A stretch of DNA of 64,000 nucleotides from Hahella ganghwensis DSM 17046 (GCF_000376785.1 NZ_AQXX01000119.1:26708-90707), one strand, 5' to 3'; shown: positions 10,401 through 17,767, counted from the stretch's first letter. Program-made: numbers and translations. The notes: generated from the letters alone by a model not told the origin.

Positions 10401-12776
10401 CCGTTCAATGCTTGCCAGGATTCTGTTGGCACCGTCCAGGACGGTCTGAGCTTTACGCTGGCGCTCATCCAGCAGTTGTTGTTTGTGGGATTCGAAAGTC
10501 TCGTAGACTTCTTCCCGCTTCTCCATGATGTCTGCCAGAAACTGATCAAAGTCGCTGAACTGACTTTCCAGTTCCTCAAGCTGAATCAGGAGGCGGGATA
10601 GCTGTTCATCGCAACGTTCCGGTGTAGTGGACATACTGAGAGCGTTGGTGATGCTTTGGGTAAACAGCTTGAACTGTGCCCCGAACTGGGCGACAGCCTC
10701 TTCTGAGCCCAGATTTTTGCCTTTATTGGCTGCTTTGGCCTTGCTTTGATTCAGCCGCGAGTAGATATCCGAGATGGAATCGACAATTTGAGTGCGAATG
10801 TTGGCGTCCGCGACTTTGAGCGTGGCCATCAACTCCGACAACAAGTCGAGGCCTGAGGCCATGGAGGTAAATGTTTCGATTAATGGCGACAATGCGGCCA
10901 TTGTGGTTGATTCTTCTACCTCTCCATTGAGCTGATCAATCCGCTCAAGATAAGGTTTGAATGCATCTTCGCCCTGAAGAAACTCGACGGTGCGCTCGCT
11001 CAGACTTTCTTGGGTTTTAACCAGCTCTGCATCCAGTACATCAATACGTGCCGTGTCGATGTAACGTAATTCTTTAATGGTGGTGAGATGCCCGCGCTGG
11101 TGCCTGATCTTGTCCAGAGCGGCAACATAATCCTCCGCCGATTCCCAGTTCTCCGGGCGTATGGACAGAAGAATGGCCTTTTGCTCTTCTTCCGCTTTGG
11201 CCATGGTTTTGGCGGATTGCTGGCGAATGGACTGAACTTTTTCAAATTCATCGATGACTAGTTCTGCGGTTGCAGAGATTTCTTTCAGAAGGCCAGCAAT
11301 CGTGGCCACTTCCTCTTCATCTATCCAGAAGTGATGATCAAAGAACTTATTGGCACTGACGGCCAGTTCTTCATACAACCTGGCCGAAACAGACTGGTTT
11401 TTAATGATACGGACGAGGCTGAAGAGATCCGATACACCTCGGACAAGCTCCGAATTTCCTATTCTGCCGTAAAAGGTCTGGGATGGCGGTATCTTGCTGG
11501 CGAACTCTTCACTGACAAAAGGGGTTTGCCAGATCTGCATGGGATGTACCCGAGTCGGTTCTTCTTCGGCAGTGAAGATTACCAGTGTGCCGTCATCACC
11601 CAGTGCGTAACCATGGCCGTAGATCGGATTCTGAATCGCTTTATCGATCAGATTGTAGGCCAGCAGACAGACTATGCCGTCTTCCGGTTGGTAAAAGCAG
11701 TAGAAAACGTCTTCACCATTAGGGGATCTCATCTGACGTTTAAACTTGAGGCCTTTAACTTCACCGTCAAAGGTCTTGTATTCCCCGGTCTGGAGGTAGT
11801 AGCCGCCGGGGAAAATAATTCCGTGATCTTCTGGCAATTGAACGCAGGATTGTCCAATGGCATCGATGCGCATGACATCCTGGGTTAGCGTATTGAATAT
11901 CAGATAACGCCAGAGCTCTTCCCGATAGGGGCGTATTTTCAACAGAATCAGATCTCCGACCTGAGCATAGAAAATACTGGCGTCGTCAATGGACTGAGTT
12001 TCATCTTCAACGTCTTCGCGATAAATACCGAGACCGTCATCAGTATTGTTTTCCACCTTGATGGTGAGGTCACCATTGATGGTCTCAACGAAAACTTTGT
12101 CTAAAATATTGATGTGTGGATGGCGACCATGGACGGTGTCGTCCCGAACGGTGGCTGTCCACTCGAAATCGAAGGCGGGGGGAAGCTGAATATCGCGCTC
12201 CCCGCGATTGTCTATGTATTTGACTTGTTTGCCGTCAGGTGAGACAGACCAGCGGAATACACGGATATCTTCAAGGCGTTCACCAATCTGGAAGCCGGCC
12301 AGCAGTTTGCCGTCTTTGACTGTGAGTTCAACCAGTCGGGTGTGTTTGTAATAACGATAAAGTTCATCAAAATCGTTAACAAAGCTGCGCTCAGCCAGAA
12401 AAGTGCCTGCAAGCGACACCTCTTCCATTGTCTGGTCTGCACCGTCACCCTCAAGCCGGAAGAGGGCAAAAACATCCTCGACTTTGGTTTCCTTTTTCAG
12501 GCCAATATAGACATTGAAACCGAAAAGGAGCACCTCTCCCACTTGAACCAAATCCCGTGGGATACAGTTATTCTCGGTGCGTACCCGAACTCGGGCTGCC
12601 ACGTTCATTTCTGAAGTGCCAAATTCTTCAAGGCGTGCTTCGTTTAGGGTTTTCGCCTGGTTTTCAAGCTGTTTTCCCTGATCGATCAAACGTTTTCTGA
12701 TGACTTCGTAAGCACCGCCTTCGGCCACGGCCGATTCTGTCAGGTCGGTAGCTTTGGTTTGATCCTGCTGTGCCAT
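7431..12776 (-). CDS. giant AAA+ ATPase, DUF3686 / 'DNA repair ATPase' family
   Basis: At 1781 residues this is the largest gene in the window. Residues 1-470 are beta-rich with repeated short strands (possible propeller-like fold), about 470-900 are long charged coiled coils, about 900-1250 are mixed helices, and about 1290-1540 form one AAA+ module. That module has Walker A PPGYGKTT (K1316), Walker B VMLYLDDIQ (D1378, D1379), a sensor-1 asparagine in VMAGNPY (N1426) and an arginine-finger candidate in NRADIY (R1444). A coiled-coil tail ends the protein. No signal peptide. The family is annotated as a DNA-repair ATPase, but the neighbours (flotillin, PspA, rhomboid) point to membrane work; I infer a remodeller or disassembly motor. 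It is 187 bases downstream of the flotillin gene. Confidence 0.86.
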   Translation of the reverse strand: MAQQDQTKATDLTESAVAEGGAYEVIRKRLIDQGKQLENQAKTLNEARLEEFGTSEMNVAARVRVRTENNCIPRDLVQVGEVLLFGFNVYIGLKKETKVEDVFALFRLEGDGADQTMEEVSLAGTFLAERSFVNDFDELYRYYKHTRLVELTVKDGKLLAGFQIGERLEDIRVFRWSVSPDGKQVKYIDNRGERDIQLPPAFDFEWTATVRDDTVHGRHPHINILDKVFVETINGDLTIKVENNTDDGLGIYREDVEDETQSIDDASIFYAQVGDLILLKIRPYREELWRYLIFNTLTQDVMRIDAIGQSCVQLPEDHGIIFPGGYYLQTGEYKTFDGEVKGLKFKRQMRSPNGEDVFYCFYQPEDGIVCLLAYNLIDKAIQNPIYGHGYALGDDGTLVIFTAEEEPTRVHPMQIWQTPFVSEEFASKIPPSQTFYGRIGNSELVRGVSDLFSLVRIIKNQSVSARLYEELAVSANKFFDHHFWIDEEEVATIAGLLKEISATAELVIDEFEKVQSIRQQSAKTMAKAEEEQKAILLSIRPENWESAEDYVAALDKIRHQRGHLTTIKELRYIDTARIDVLDAELVKTQESLSERTVEFLQGEDAFKPYLERIDQLNGEVEESTTMAALSPLIETFTSMASGLDLLSELMATLKVADANIRTQIVDSISDIYSRLNQSKAKAANKGKNLGSEEAVAQFGAQFKLFTQSITNALSMSTTPERCDEQLSRLLIQLEELESQFSDFDQFLADIMEKREEVYETFESHKQQLLDERQRKAQTVLDGANRILASIERRAMKFNEADELNTFFASDALVQKVRESVEKLRELDSNVKADDVESRLKSVREQATRSLRDKTDIYEAGGNVIKLGPRHKFSVNTQELDLTILPREDRLSIHLTGTNFFETIERPELLELKPYWSMSLESETSEVYRSEYLAMLIIQAAESGKDEFNMDTLNQAILDDDQLLKIIRSFSAPRYKEGYQKGVHDHDTALILKQLLPAMESADLLLFNPRSRALAQIFWANLIKPLGTQSALPGRSQIEELSGTAATWQQRAQSAWMLKNTFADSRAIRHLETEVQSHLKQFLERYPMPFSTLEQQQAAAYLVAEVGRDRLEFICSKYAEELSEEFKRSLDEESWRTYQTAQEQLHGQVDERWKLGEAWLSAMVERKKLQQFEHYIPEAVALMNAGQRIERRVSQTDLELEVTDLLGDHPNMDQQTLHFSLDSFMLRLQRHQQEVVPGYHEYLKLRQNIIEEEREALRLEEFKPRPLSSFVRNRLINESYLPIIGDNLAKQMGTVGESKRTDLMGLLMMISPPGYGKTTLMEYVANRLGLIFMKINCPSLGHDVLSLDPAQAPNATARQELEKLNLSLEMGNNVMLYLDDIQHTHPEFLQKFISLCDGTRRIEGVWKGKTKTYDMRGRKFCVVMAGNPYTESGEAFKVPDMLANRADIYNLGDILGGMDEQFSLSYIENSLTSNSVLAPLATREMDDVYKIINMAKGEPIAATDLKHQYSGAELNEMKSVLEKLFVIQDVILKINQQYIASAAQDDRYRNEPSFKLQGSYRNMNKMAEKVSSVMNDDELMQLISDHYLGEAQLLTTGAEENLLKLAELRGNMTQEEQQRWEQIKKDFLRNKAMGGSDADVGGRVVAQLTDLVEGIQHLNQSVTDNRSVTAELEQQREQEKRQSVQQFQSGLLESLSSLGQTISKSTPRLKVEPKVEVTSPPVPGLENILRVLADTWQNSLYPLVHSMDKKIDIDLKTQEKMHDISRQLRELEEEIKRSRKPG

Positions 12777-12921
12777 AACTTGTTTCCTAGTCCTGTTGAT
12801 ACGTCCAACCGTCTGTCTCGTTAATCAGCATGCATTGCAAAACGCTGAAACAAGGGCGGTGTGATCAGGCTGCTCCCGCAAAGGACATTGATCATGTCTG
12901 ACCAAGCGGGGCTGAATGATC

Positions 12922-12942
12922 GAGGCGGACAGAGCCCGCCTC
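12922..12942 (-). other. intercistronic stem-loop between flotillin and AAA+ genes
   Basis: GAGGCGG (12922-12928) and CCGCCTC (12936-12942) pair over seven bases with a seven-base loop, about 20 bases after the flotillin stop codon. No T-run follows on the minus strand. It could attenuate transcription or protect the upstream message, giving less of the giant ATPase than of flotillin. Confidence 0.4.
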
Positions 12943-12963
12943 TGTATATAGATGCAATCTCTA

Positions 12964-14925
12964 TCAGTTCAGAGTTGCATCATCCGGCTTGGTGATATCC
13001 GCCGTTTTTGCTTGCAGGAACTTGTCAAGCAGGGCGCTTACCGTACCGCTCTTGGAGGCCAGGCCATCCACGGCTTTACCGAGGGACAGAGACTTGGCGA
13101 AAGTATCGAAGAAGTGCTCTTCGCCACCCACGATGTCGATATGGGCTTTTTCAAGAGCCTTGCCGAGGACATCAGCATTTTCGCGCGCGATCTCTTTACC
13201 TGCTTCAATCGAGGCCAATGCTTCTTTGAAGGCAGTTTCCAGAGTCATGCGGAATTCTTCGTGGTCGCGAGCCTTGTCGCTCATGCTGCCCATTGCCTGG
13301 AATTTGTCCACCAGACCGTCTGCTTCGGCTTTGAATTTCTCGCGAACAACTTCTGCTTCTGCCATACCCACATCTTTCTGGGCTTTGGCTTCTGCAGCCC
13401 CTTTGGCACTGATAACTTCTGCATCCACCAAGCCAGCATCGCGTTGAGCTTTGGCGTTGGCTTCGCCCTTGGCTGCGATAACCTTGGCTTCGGCCAGACC
13501 TTCTTTCTCCATGGCATCTGCCTTGGCTTCCTGAACCTTGGCTTGCGCAAGACCGTGCGCAGCTTCCTCTGCCTGAGTACCTTCGGCCAGTTTCTTCTTG
13601 CCGTCCGCGTCTTTAGCGGCAGCTTCCAGTTCAGCCTGTGCCATGGTGGTGATTTCAAGTGCTTTGAACTTCGCCGACTGCTCTTGTGCTTCGGCTGCTT
13701 TTACTAGCTTGACTTTGTCTTCTTCAGCCTGTGCTTCTGCAGCCAATACCTGAACCTGCTTCAAGCGATCAGCTTCGGAAACTTCACGAACCTCTTTAAT
13801 ACGTTCTTCCTCAATGGCAACCGTTTTATCCACGGCAACCCTCTCACGAATAACGTTAGCGATTTCTTTCTTCTCAACTTCAACCGCTTTTTCGGCCTCA
13901 ATTTTCTGGATTTCTACTTCACGCTCACGAGAGACAATTTCCAGATCCCGGGCACGTATAACTTTTTCTTCTTCAATGGCAACGGCGCGCAGTCTGTTCT
14001 GTGAGGCAACTTCCACTTCACGTTGCTGATTTTCACGCTGAACGGCAAGATCCTGCTCCACCATAATAGTCGTGGCTTCTGCTTTCTTGCGTTCTTCTTC
14101 CTGGACTTTCTTGGTTTCCGCTTCTTCGCGAGCCCGGATAGTGGCAATCTCGCGCTCCTGCCGTGCTTCCGCATCCGCCTGTTGACGGTCAAGCTCCAGC
14201 ATGGCCTCAACGGTTTCTACGTTTTTCTTCTTGATCGCCAGCTCTTCGTCCCGCTCCAGCACATTCGTACGAACGTTTTGTGTGGCGGTTAGTTCTGTGA
14301 TTTTCTTGATCCCCTCGGAATCAAGAATATTGTGGGGATCCAGGGCTGACTTTGGTGTCTGCTCCAGATAATCAATGGCCACGTCTTCCAGTACATAACC
14401 ACTCAGGTCATCACCGATCACCTCAATGATTTTCTCGCGGAACTGAATACGGTTTTCGAACAGCTGAACGAATTCAATCTGTTTACCAACAGTCTTTAGG
14501 GCTTCCGAGAATTTGGCTGCGAACAATTCATGCACGGCATCACGATCTGAGGCTCTGGTCGCTCCGACTGTTTTGGCTACTCTTAGCACGTCTTCTGCAG
14601 TTTCATTAACGCGAAGATAGAATGCAACGGTAATATCGGCCCGCATGTTGTCTTTACAGATCAGGCCTTCTTTTGCCCGGCGATCCACTTCCAGGGTAAT
14701 CAATGAAATTTTCATCAATTCCTTTTTGTGAATGACCGGATACACCAATCCGCCGGTAAATTTGACTTTGGGTGTGCTGCTCATGTCGTTGACAATAAGC
14801 GCCGTGCCCTGTTCGACTTTGTGGTAGAAAGCTTTGAATAGTCCTGCTATCCCCAAGATTGCGATAACCGCAATGACAAGAAATGTGACTACTGGCATTA
14901 ACACCGATAAATCTGCGATGCCCAT
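12964..14925 (-). CDS. flotillin-like SPFH protein (YqiK type)
   Basis: The 653-residue protein has an N-terminal membrane anchor (about 8-30, MPVVTFLVIAVIAILGIAGL), an SPFH/band 7 domain (about 35-225), and a long alanine- and glutamate-rich coiled coil (about 230-560). Inside the coil are three consecutive 22-residue repeats starting at residues 476, 498 and 520 (GLAEAKVIAAKGEANAK-type). A C-terminal segment (about 545-653) follows. E. coli YqiK is shorter, about 550 residues. Flotillins form oligomeric scaffolds in ordered membrane regions. AAGGAG precedes the start by eight bases. It follows the YqiJ-like gene by 74 bases, the same pairing as yqiJ-yqiK. Confidence 0.93.
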   Translation of the reverse strand: MGIADLSVLMPVVTFLVIAVIAILGIAGLFKAFYHKVEQGTALIVNDMSSTPKVKFTGGLVYPVIHKKELMKISLITLEVDRRAKEGLICKDNMRADITVAFYLRVNETAEDVLRVAKTVGATRASDRDAVHELFAAKFSEALKTVGKQIEFVQLFENRIQFREKIIEVIGDDLSGYVLEDVAIDYLEQTPKSALDPHNILDSEGIKKITELTATQNVRTNVLERDEELAIKKKNVETVEAMLELDRQQADAEARQEREIATIRAREEAETKKVQEEERKKAEATTIMVEQDLAVQRENQQREVEVASQNRLRAVAIEEEKVIRARDLEIVSREREVEIQKIEAEKAVEVEKKEIANVIRERVAVDKTVAIEEERIKEVREVSEADRLKQVQVLAAEAQAEEDKVKLVKAAEAQEQSAKFKALEITTMAQAELEAAAKDADGKKKLAEGTQAEEAAHGLAQAKVQEAKADAMEKEGLAEAKVIAAKGEANAKAQRDAGLVDAEVISAKGAAEAKAQKDVGMAEAEVVREKFKAEADGLVDKFQAMGSMSDKARDHEEFRMTLETAFKEALASIEAGKEIARENADVLGKALEKAHIDIVGGEEHFFDTFAKSLSLGKAVDGLASKSGTVSALLDKFLQAKTADITKPDDATLN

Positions 14926-14999
14926 GATTTTTACTCCTTTAAGAAGACGGATGTCTTTTTGGTAAATTGGTCGTTGATGGTGTTGTTCGCGTCAGGATC

Positions 15000-15689
15000 T
15001 TATTGTCCTTTGAACTCTTCTTCGGAGATGATCCGGTAAACATGTTGTTCAGGTAAATACTCCAGCAACACTACCCGATCACCTTTTTTGAACTTGTCTT
15101 TACCCGTGGACCTAACCTTGAAAATCAGTCCTGCTCCGCCATCGTCCAGCATTACTTCGCCGAAGTGGTTGTCCACTCTGGAGGTTCTGACTATGGCTGT
15201 TTGGCCCAGAACATGTTTTATCGTGTTTTGGGTTGCACTTATAAAGAACTTGCGTATAGGGCGAATGACTCTGCCGGTTATCAATGCTGCAATGTACAGA
15301 GAACCGAAGAGAACTGGAATTCCTGCGAGATAATGCAGAAATCCGTCGGGGATCAGTCCGAACAGGAAGTGCACCACAAAATAGCTGATAAGCCATCCAA
15401 ATAACGACAGGAATGAAACGATAATCGTGACAGGCACCCCATACAGACCAAATTTCAGCATCAGTCCTGCCAGTACGTCCGGCCCGGTAAATTTTGTTTC
15501 GTTGACTCCCAAATCTCCGTCGGGATCTGGAATGTCAAAATCCAGTATGTCCAGGTCGATAAAACCAAGGACAGCGATAAGCCAGTACAATACGCACAAT
15601 GCCAGAAAAAACGTGAAGATAACCGTTGGGAAGGAACTGATGTTCTGATAGAACGGATCCATTTTATCGCTGAGCAAGATGGCAAACAC
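15000..15689 (-). CDS. YqiJ-like membrane protein with C-terminal OB fold
   Basis: The 229-residue protein has membrane helices at about 18-42, 65-110 and 120-145, separated by an acidic stretch (DLDILDFDIPDPDGD). A soluble beta-rich C-terminal domain (about 155-229, with GQTAIVRTSRVDNHFGEV and KGDRVVLLEY) fits the OB/NfeD-like fold that pairs with SPFH proteins. The GTG start at 15689 is preferred because GAGGAG lies seven bases upstream; ATG at 15662 (residue 10) is an alternative. NfeD and YqiJ proteins are obligate partners of flotillin-type scaffolds, matching the next gene. Confidence 0.86.
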   Translation of the reverse strand: MFAILLSDKMDPFYQNISSFPTVIFTFFLALCVLYWLIAVLGFIDLDILDFDIPDPDGDLGVNETKFTGPDVLAGLMLKFGLYGVPVTIIVSFLSLFGWLISYFVVHFLFGLIPDGFLHYLAGIPVLFGSLYIAALITGRVIRPIRKFFISATQNTIKHVLGQTAIVRTSRVDNHFGEVMLDDGGAGLIFKVRSTGKDKFKKGDRVVLLEYLPEQHVYRIISEEEFKGQ

Positions 15690-15766
15690 TCATTGTCTCC
15701 TCTACGAAGTCTGTTGTCCCAATCCATTGGATGTGGTCCAGATTGCCAGTTACAGGGCTTGGGAGC

Positions 15767-15804
15767 TTCTGAAAAAATATCGGTGTTACCAACGTTTTTC
15801 AGAA
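15767..15804 (-). repeat. 10-bp inverted repeat in the leader of the YqiJ-like gene
   Basis: TTCTGAAAAA (15767-15776) and TTTTTCAGAA (15795-15804) are perfectly complementary with an 18-base loop. It lies between the TerB-like and YqiJ-like genes, next to a second, stronger stem at 15819-15843, so the 170-base gap is structured. It may be a promoter-proximal operator or an attenuator. Confidence 0.4.
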
Positions 15805-15818
15805 ATTCCCTTGCAGTG

Positions 15819-15843
15819 TCCCTGGAGCGGTTTGCTCCAGGGA
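15819..15843 (-). terminator. 10-bp stem-loop after the TerB-like gene
   Basis: TCCCTGGAGC (15819-15828) and GCTCCAGGGA (15834-15843) form a perfect GC-rich stem with a five-base loop, 16 bases after the TerB-like stop codon. No T-run follows on the minus strand. It probably reduces read-through from the DUF2170-PspA-TerB genes into the YqiJ-flotillin genes or stabilises the first message. Confidence 0.5.
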
Positions 15844-15859
15844 ATACTTGTTTCGGTGC

Positions 15860-16099
15860 TTATACACCAATCTCTTTTTTGATTTCGCTAAGTTTATCGA
15901 GCATCGCAGCATCAAGTTCGCTCGGATTGATTTTTGAAATGATGTTGCGCAAAACCCGGATCTCGTTTGGATCAACAATGCCGTCCCGCTTGGCAATATC
16001 AAAGATAGCTCCTAATTCGTTTGCATCCAGTTTTCCGTCATTGGAAAAGCAATTTATTGAACGAAACGACATTTCCAGATAGTCACGGCTCTCGGCCAT
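15860..16099 (-). CDS. TerB-like mini protein
   Basis: The 79-residue, soluble, mostly helical protein has FSNDGKLDANELGAIFDIAKRDG followed by VDPNEIRVLRNIISKI. Two acidic DG/ExE clusters of this kind are the signature of the TerB fold found with tellurite-resistance and membrane-stress genes, where the acidic residues may bind a metal. It is roughly half the length of TerB itself. It lies 33 bases after the PspA gene and is cotranscribed with it, in line with known TerB-PspA links in Ter-type stress systems. It could also be read as an EF-hand-like protein. Confidence 0.66.
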   Translation of the reverse strand: MAESRDYLEMSFRSINCFSNDGKLDANELGAIFDIAKRDGIVDPNEIRVLRNIISKINPSELDAAMLDKLSEIKKEIGV

Positions 16100-16132
16100 A
16101 TTTGATCTCCTGTTACTACAAGTTATTTCAGG

Positions 16133-16825
16133 TTACTTGCCTGATTTCTTTTTCAGACGGGCCAGTACGTCATTTGCACTATGGCTGTCGCTGACAATGC
16201 CGGCCTTTTCCAGTTTGGTTTTTAAGTCATCTTCAGCTGTTTCCTGGGACAGCTCCTCGGCGGCGGACATCTTGGCCGCGTTATGTGCCTGTTTCTCCTT
16301 GATGCGTTCCAGAGAGTCCATGGCCGTTCTCAATTTGGAATTGGAGCCGGAATATCTGGCTGCAACAGCCTTTTGGGCTCTTTGAACACTCTCTGTCGCT
16401 TTGACTGTATCAACCTGTTGTTTAAGTCTCTTGATATTGGCTTCCGCTTGTTGAATAGATGCGCGAAGCTTGTTTGCATTTTCCTTGAATCCGGCAGCAC
16501 TGCCTTCTTCGGTCTGCAACTGATTCTCGTAGGCTGCAATTTTCTCGGCAATTTCCAGAGCTAGGGTTTCGTCTTCTTTACTGAGCGCCTGGACAGCGTA
16601 GCCCTCGTATTCCTTGATTTGCTCTTTGAGTTTGGAGCATTTTTCTTCAGCCACTTTTTGCTGGGCGATTATGGAAACCAGGCCTTCCTTTGAATGCTTG
16701 AGTTCTTCTGAGGCATCACGGACTTCCTGATCCAGGATACGTAAAGCCTGACTGTCTACGATGGCTTCACCGGCTTCATTCACACCGCCTTTAAGTGCGG
16801 TCATCATCTTGGCCCAAACGTTCAT
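16133..16825 (-). CDS. PspA/IM30 (ESCRT-III superfamily) membrane-stress protein
   Basis: The 230-residue protein is almost all coiled coil, starting MNVWAKMMTALKGGVNEAGE and containing DQEVRDASEELKHSKEGLV, the normal start of the PspA/Vipp1 hairpin. The length fits PspA (about 222) and YjfJ (about 232). PspA-type proteins bind stressed inner membrane, polymerise into rods and rings, and belong to the ESCRT-III superfamily. The start is three bases after the stop of the DUF2170 gene, so translation is coupled, the same pair as yjfI-yjfJ in enterobacteria. No PspF or PspBC genes are present, so control must differ from the classical Psp system. Confidence 0.93.
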   Translation of the reverse strand: MNVWAKMMTALKGGVNEAGEAIVDSQALRILDQEVRDASEELKHSKEGLVSIIAQQKVAEEKCSKLKEQIKEYEGYAVQALSKEDETLALEIAEKIAAYENQLQTEEGSAAGFKENANKLRASIQQAEANIKRLKQQVDTVKATESVQRAQKAVAARYSGSNSKLRTAMDSLERIKEKQAHNAAKMSAAEELSQETAEDDLKTKLEKAGIVSDSHSANDVLARLKKKSGK

Positions 16826-16828
16826 GAC

Positions 16829-17473
16829 TTAAACCTCCTCGGTGACGGCAACAGAAAGGTATTCGTTGTAGGCTTCTGTTGCCTGGATAACATTGGATGC
16901 TAATACTTCAATTTCGAATACGATGTTTGGCAGGATGGATGTAGAACTCAGTGCGCCAAACATGTGGTAGTAATCTTCGTCATCTTCCACTTTGTCGAGA
17001 CTGATAGTGGAAAGCGGGAAATACTTGTGGGTTCTGAGTACGGCTTCGTTAAAACCGGCTACATCAGTCACCTCGGAAAGAGGCCACAGAACGGATTCTG
17101 CGATGATTTGTTCGCCCGCTACTGTGACGAAGACCGGCAGATCGCCGTATTCTTTCATCAATATCATCAGAGAAGGTTCTGCTCCCTCAATCAGCTCGAT
17201 GCTGGCTCTCCCTGAGGTGATGATTTCTTCACTGGAAAGTGCCTTGAACAGGCTCTGGGTAGTCCAAAGTGTGATGTTCTCCATAATCACTTCTCCTTCG
17301 CTTAATAACTTAATCTGGTTGGAAAAATCGCCTGTCTGACGTAGCAGTCTTTCAATGGCTGTCAGTTTTTTAGCGTTCTCCGGAAGTATCCAGATCTCTT
17401 TTTTGATCAGGCCTTGTTCGCGCATGCGACGGCGAAATTCGCGCTGATAGTGTGCGGAAGTTTTTTTGCTCAT
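16829..17473 (-). CDS. DUF2170 (YjfI-like) protein with basic N-terminal extension
   Basis: The chosen start gives 214 residues; an in-frame ATG at 17488 would add five, and neither has a clear ribosome site. The first 50 residues are strongly basic (KKTSAHYQREFRRRMREQGL) and contain the strand-helix pattern KKEIWILPENAKKLTAIERL, reminiscent of ribbon-helix-helix DNA-binding segments. The rest is DUF2170, acidic and alpha-beta, found beside PspA homologues (yjfI-yjfJ). As I recall, E. coli YjfI is about 133 residues and would lack the extension. As first gene after the palindromic promoter, it is a candidate regulator of its own operon; that role is inferred. Confidence 0.82.
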   Translation of the reverse strand: MSKKTSAHYQREFRRRMREQGLIKKEIWILPENAKKLTAIERLLRQTGDFSNQIKLLSEGEVIMENITLWTTQSLFKALSSEEIITSGRASIELIEGAEPSLMILMKEYGDLPVFVTVAGEQIIAESVLWPLSEVTDVAGFNEAVLRTHKYFPLSTISLDKVEDDEDYYHMFGALSSTSILPNIVFEIEVLASNVIQATEAYNEYLSVAVTEEV

Positions 17474-17511
17474 GAGGTGACTATGCATCAGGAGTTTGAG
17501 GGTGTCAATAG

Positions 17512-17545
17512 ATTACATGTAATATCTCTTATTATTACATGTAAT
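17512..17545 (-). promoter_or_regulatory. two perfect 12-bp palindromes forming a candidate operator
   Basis: ATTACATGTAAT occurs at 17512-17523 and again at 17534-17545. The centres are 22 bp apart, about two helical turns, so two dimers could bind on one face of the DNA. The right-hand copy covers the likely -10 of the DUF2170-PspA promoter and the left-hand copy lies just past the likely start point, a geometry that fits repression. Confidence 0.72.
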
Positions 17546-17562
17546 AGATCTTATGCTTCCAA
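17534..17562 (-). promoter_or_regulatory. sigma-70-like promoter of the PspA/flotillin block
   Basis: Reading the minus strand, TTGGAA (17562-17557) and TGTAAT (17539-17534) are separated by exactly 17 bp, a good -35/-10 pair. Transcription would begin near 17527, about 54 bases before the DUF2170 start. The -10 lies inside the second palindrome. Confidence 0.5.
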
Positions 17563-17767
17563 TTTCCGCTTCGCTAACACTGACTAGTACTGGTCGTGCC
17601 TATAGAAGGATAGCTGGCAGTGGTTTCTTTTGGGCGATTGTTGCTTTGGGCGGAAAATTAGAAGGGGTCAAGTTAATCGCTTTTTCTTAAGAGCGGTATC
17701 GACCATTCGTTTAGGCCAAGAGTGGCAGATTGATATGCGGGCAGGGGGGGGTATTTATTCTGTGAGT
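17563..17767. other. non-coding spacer between the PspA block promoter and a stem-loop
   Basis: Together with the operator this gap of about 330 bases separates two minus-strand genes. Apart from the palindromes and promoter at its left side and the stem-loop at its right, I see nothing conserved; short frames here lack ribosome sites. Confidence 0.4.

Noticed and set aside
11331..11888. 185-codon plus-strand frame inside the AAA+ gene
   Set aside because: Antisense to the DUF3686 gene without supporting signals.
12952..13707. 251-codon plus-strand frame opposite the flotillin gene
   Set aside because: It is antisense to a well-supported gene; alanine and glutamate codons leave few stops on the other strand. 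Cys- and Phe-rich translation is not protein-like.
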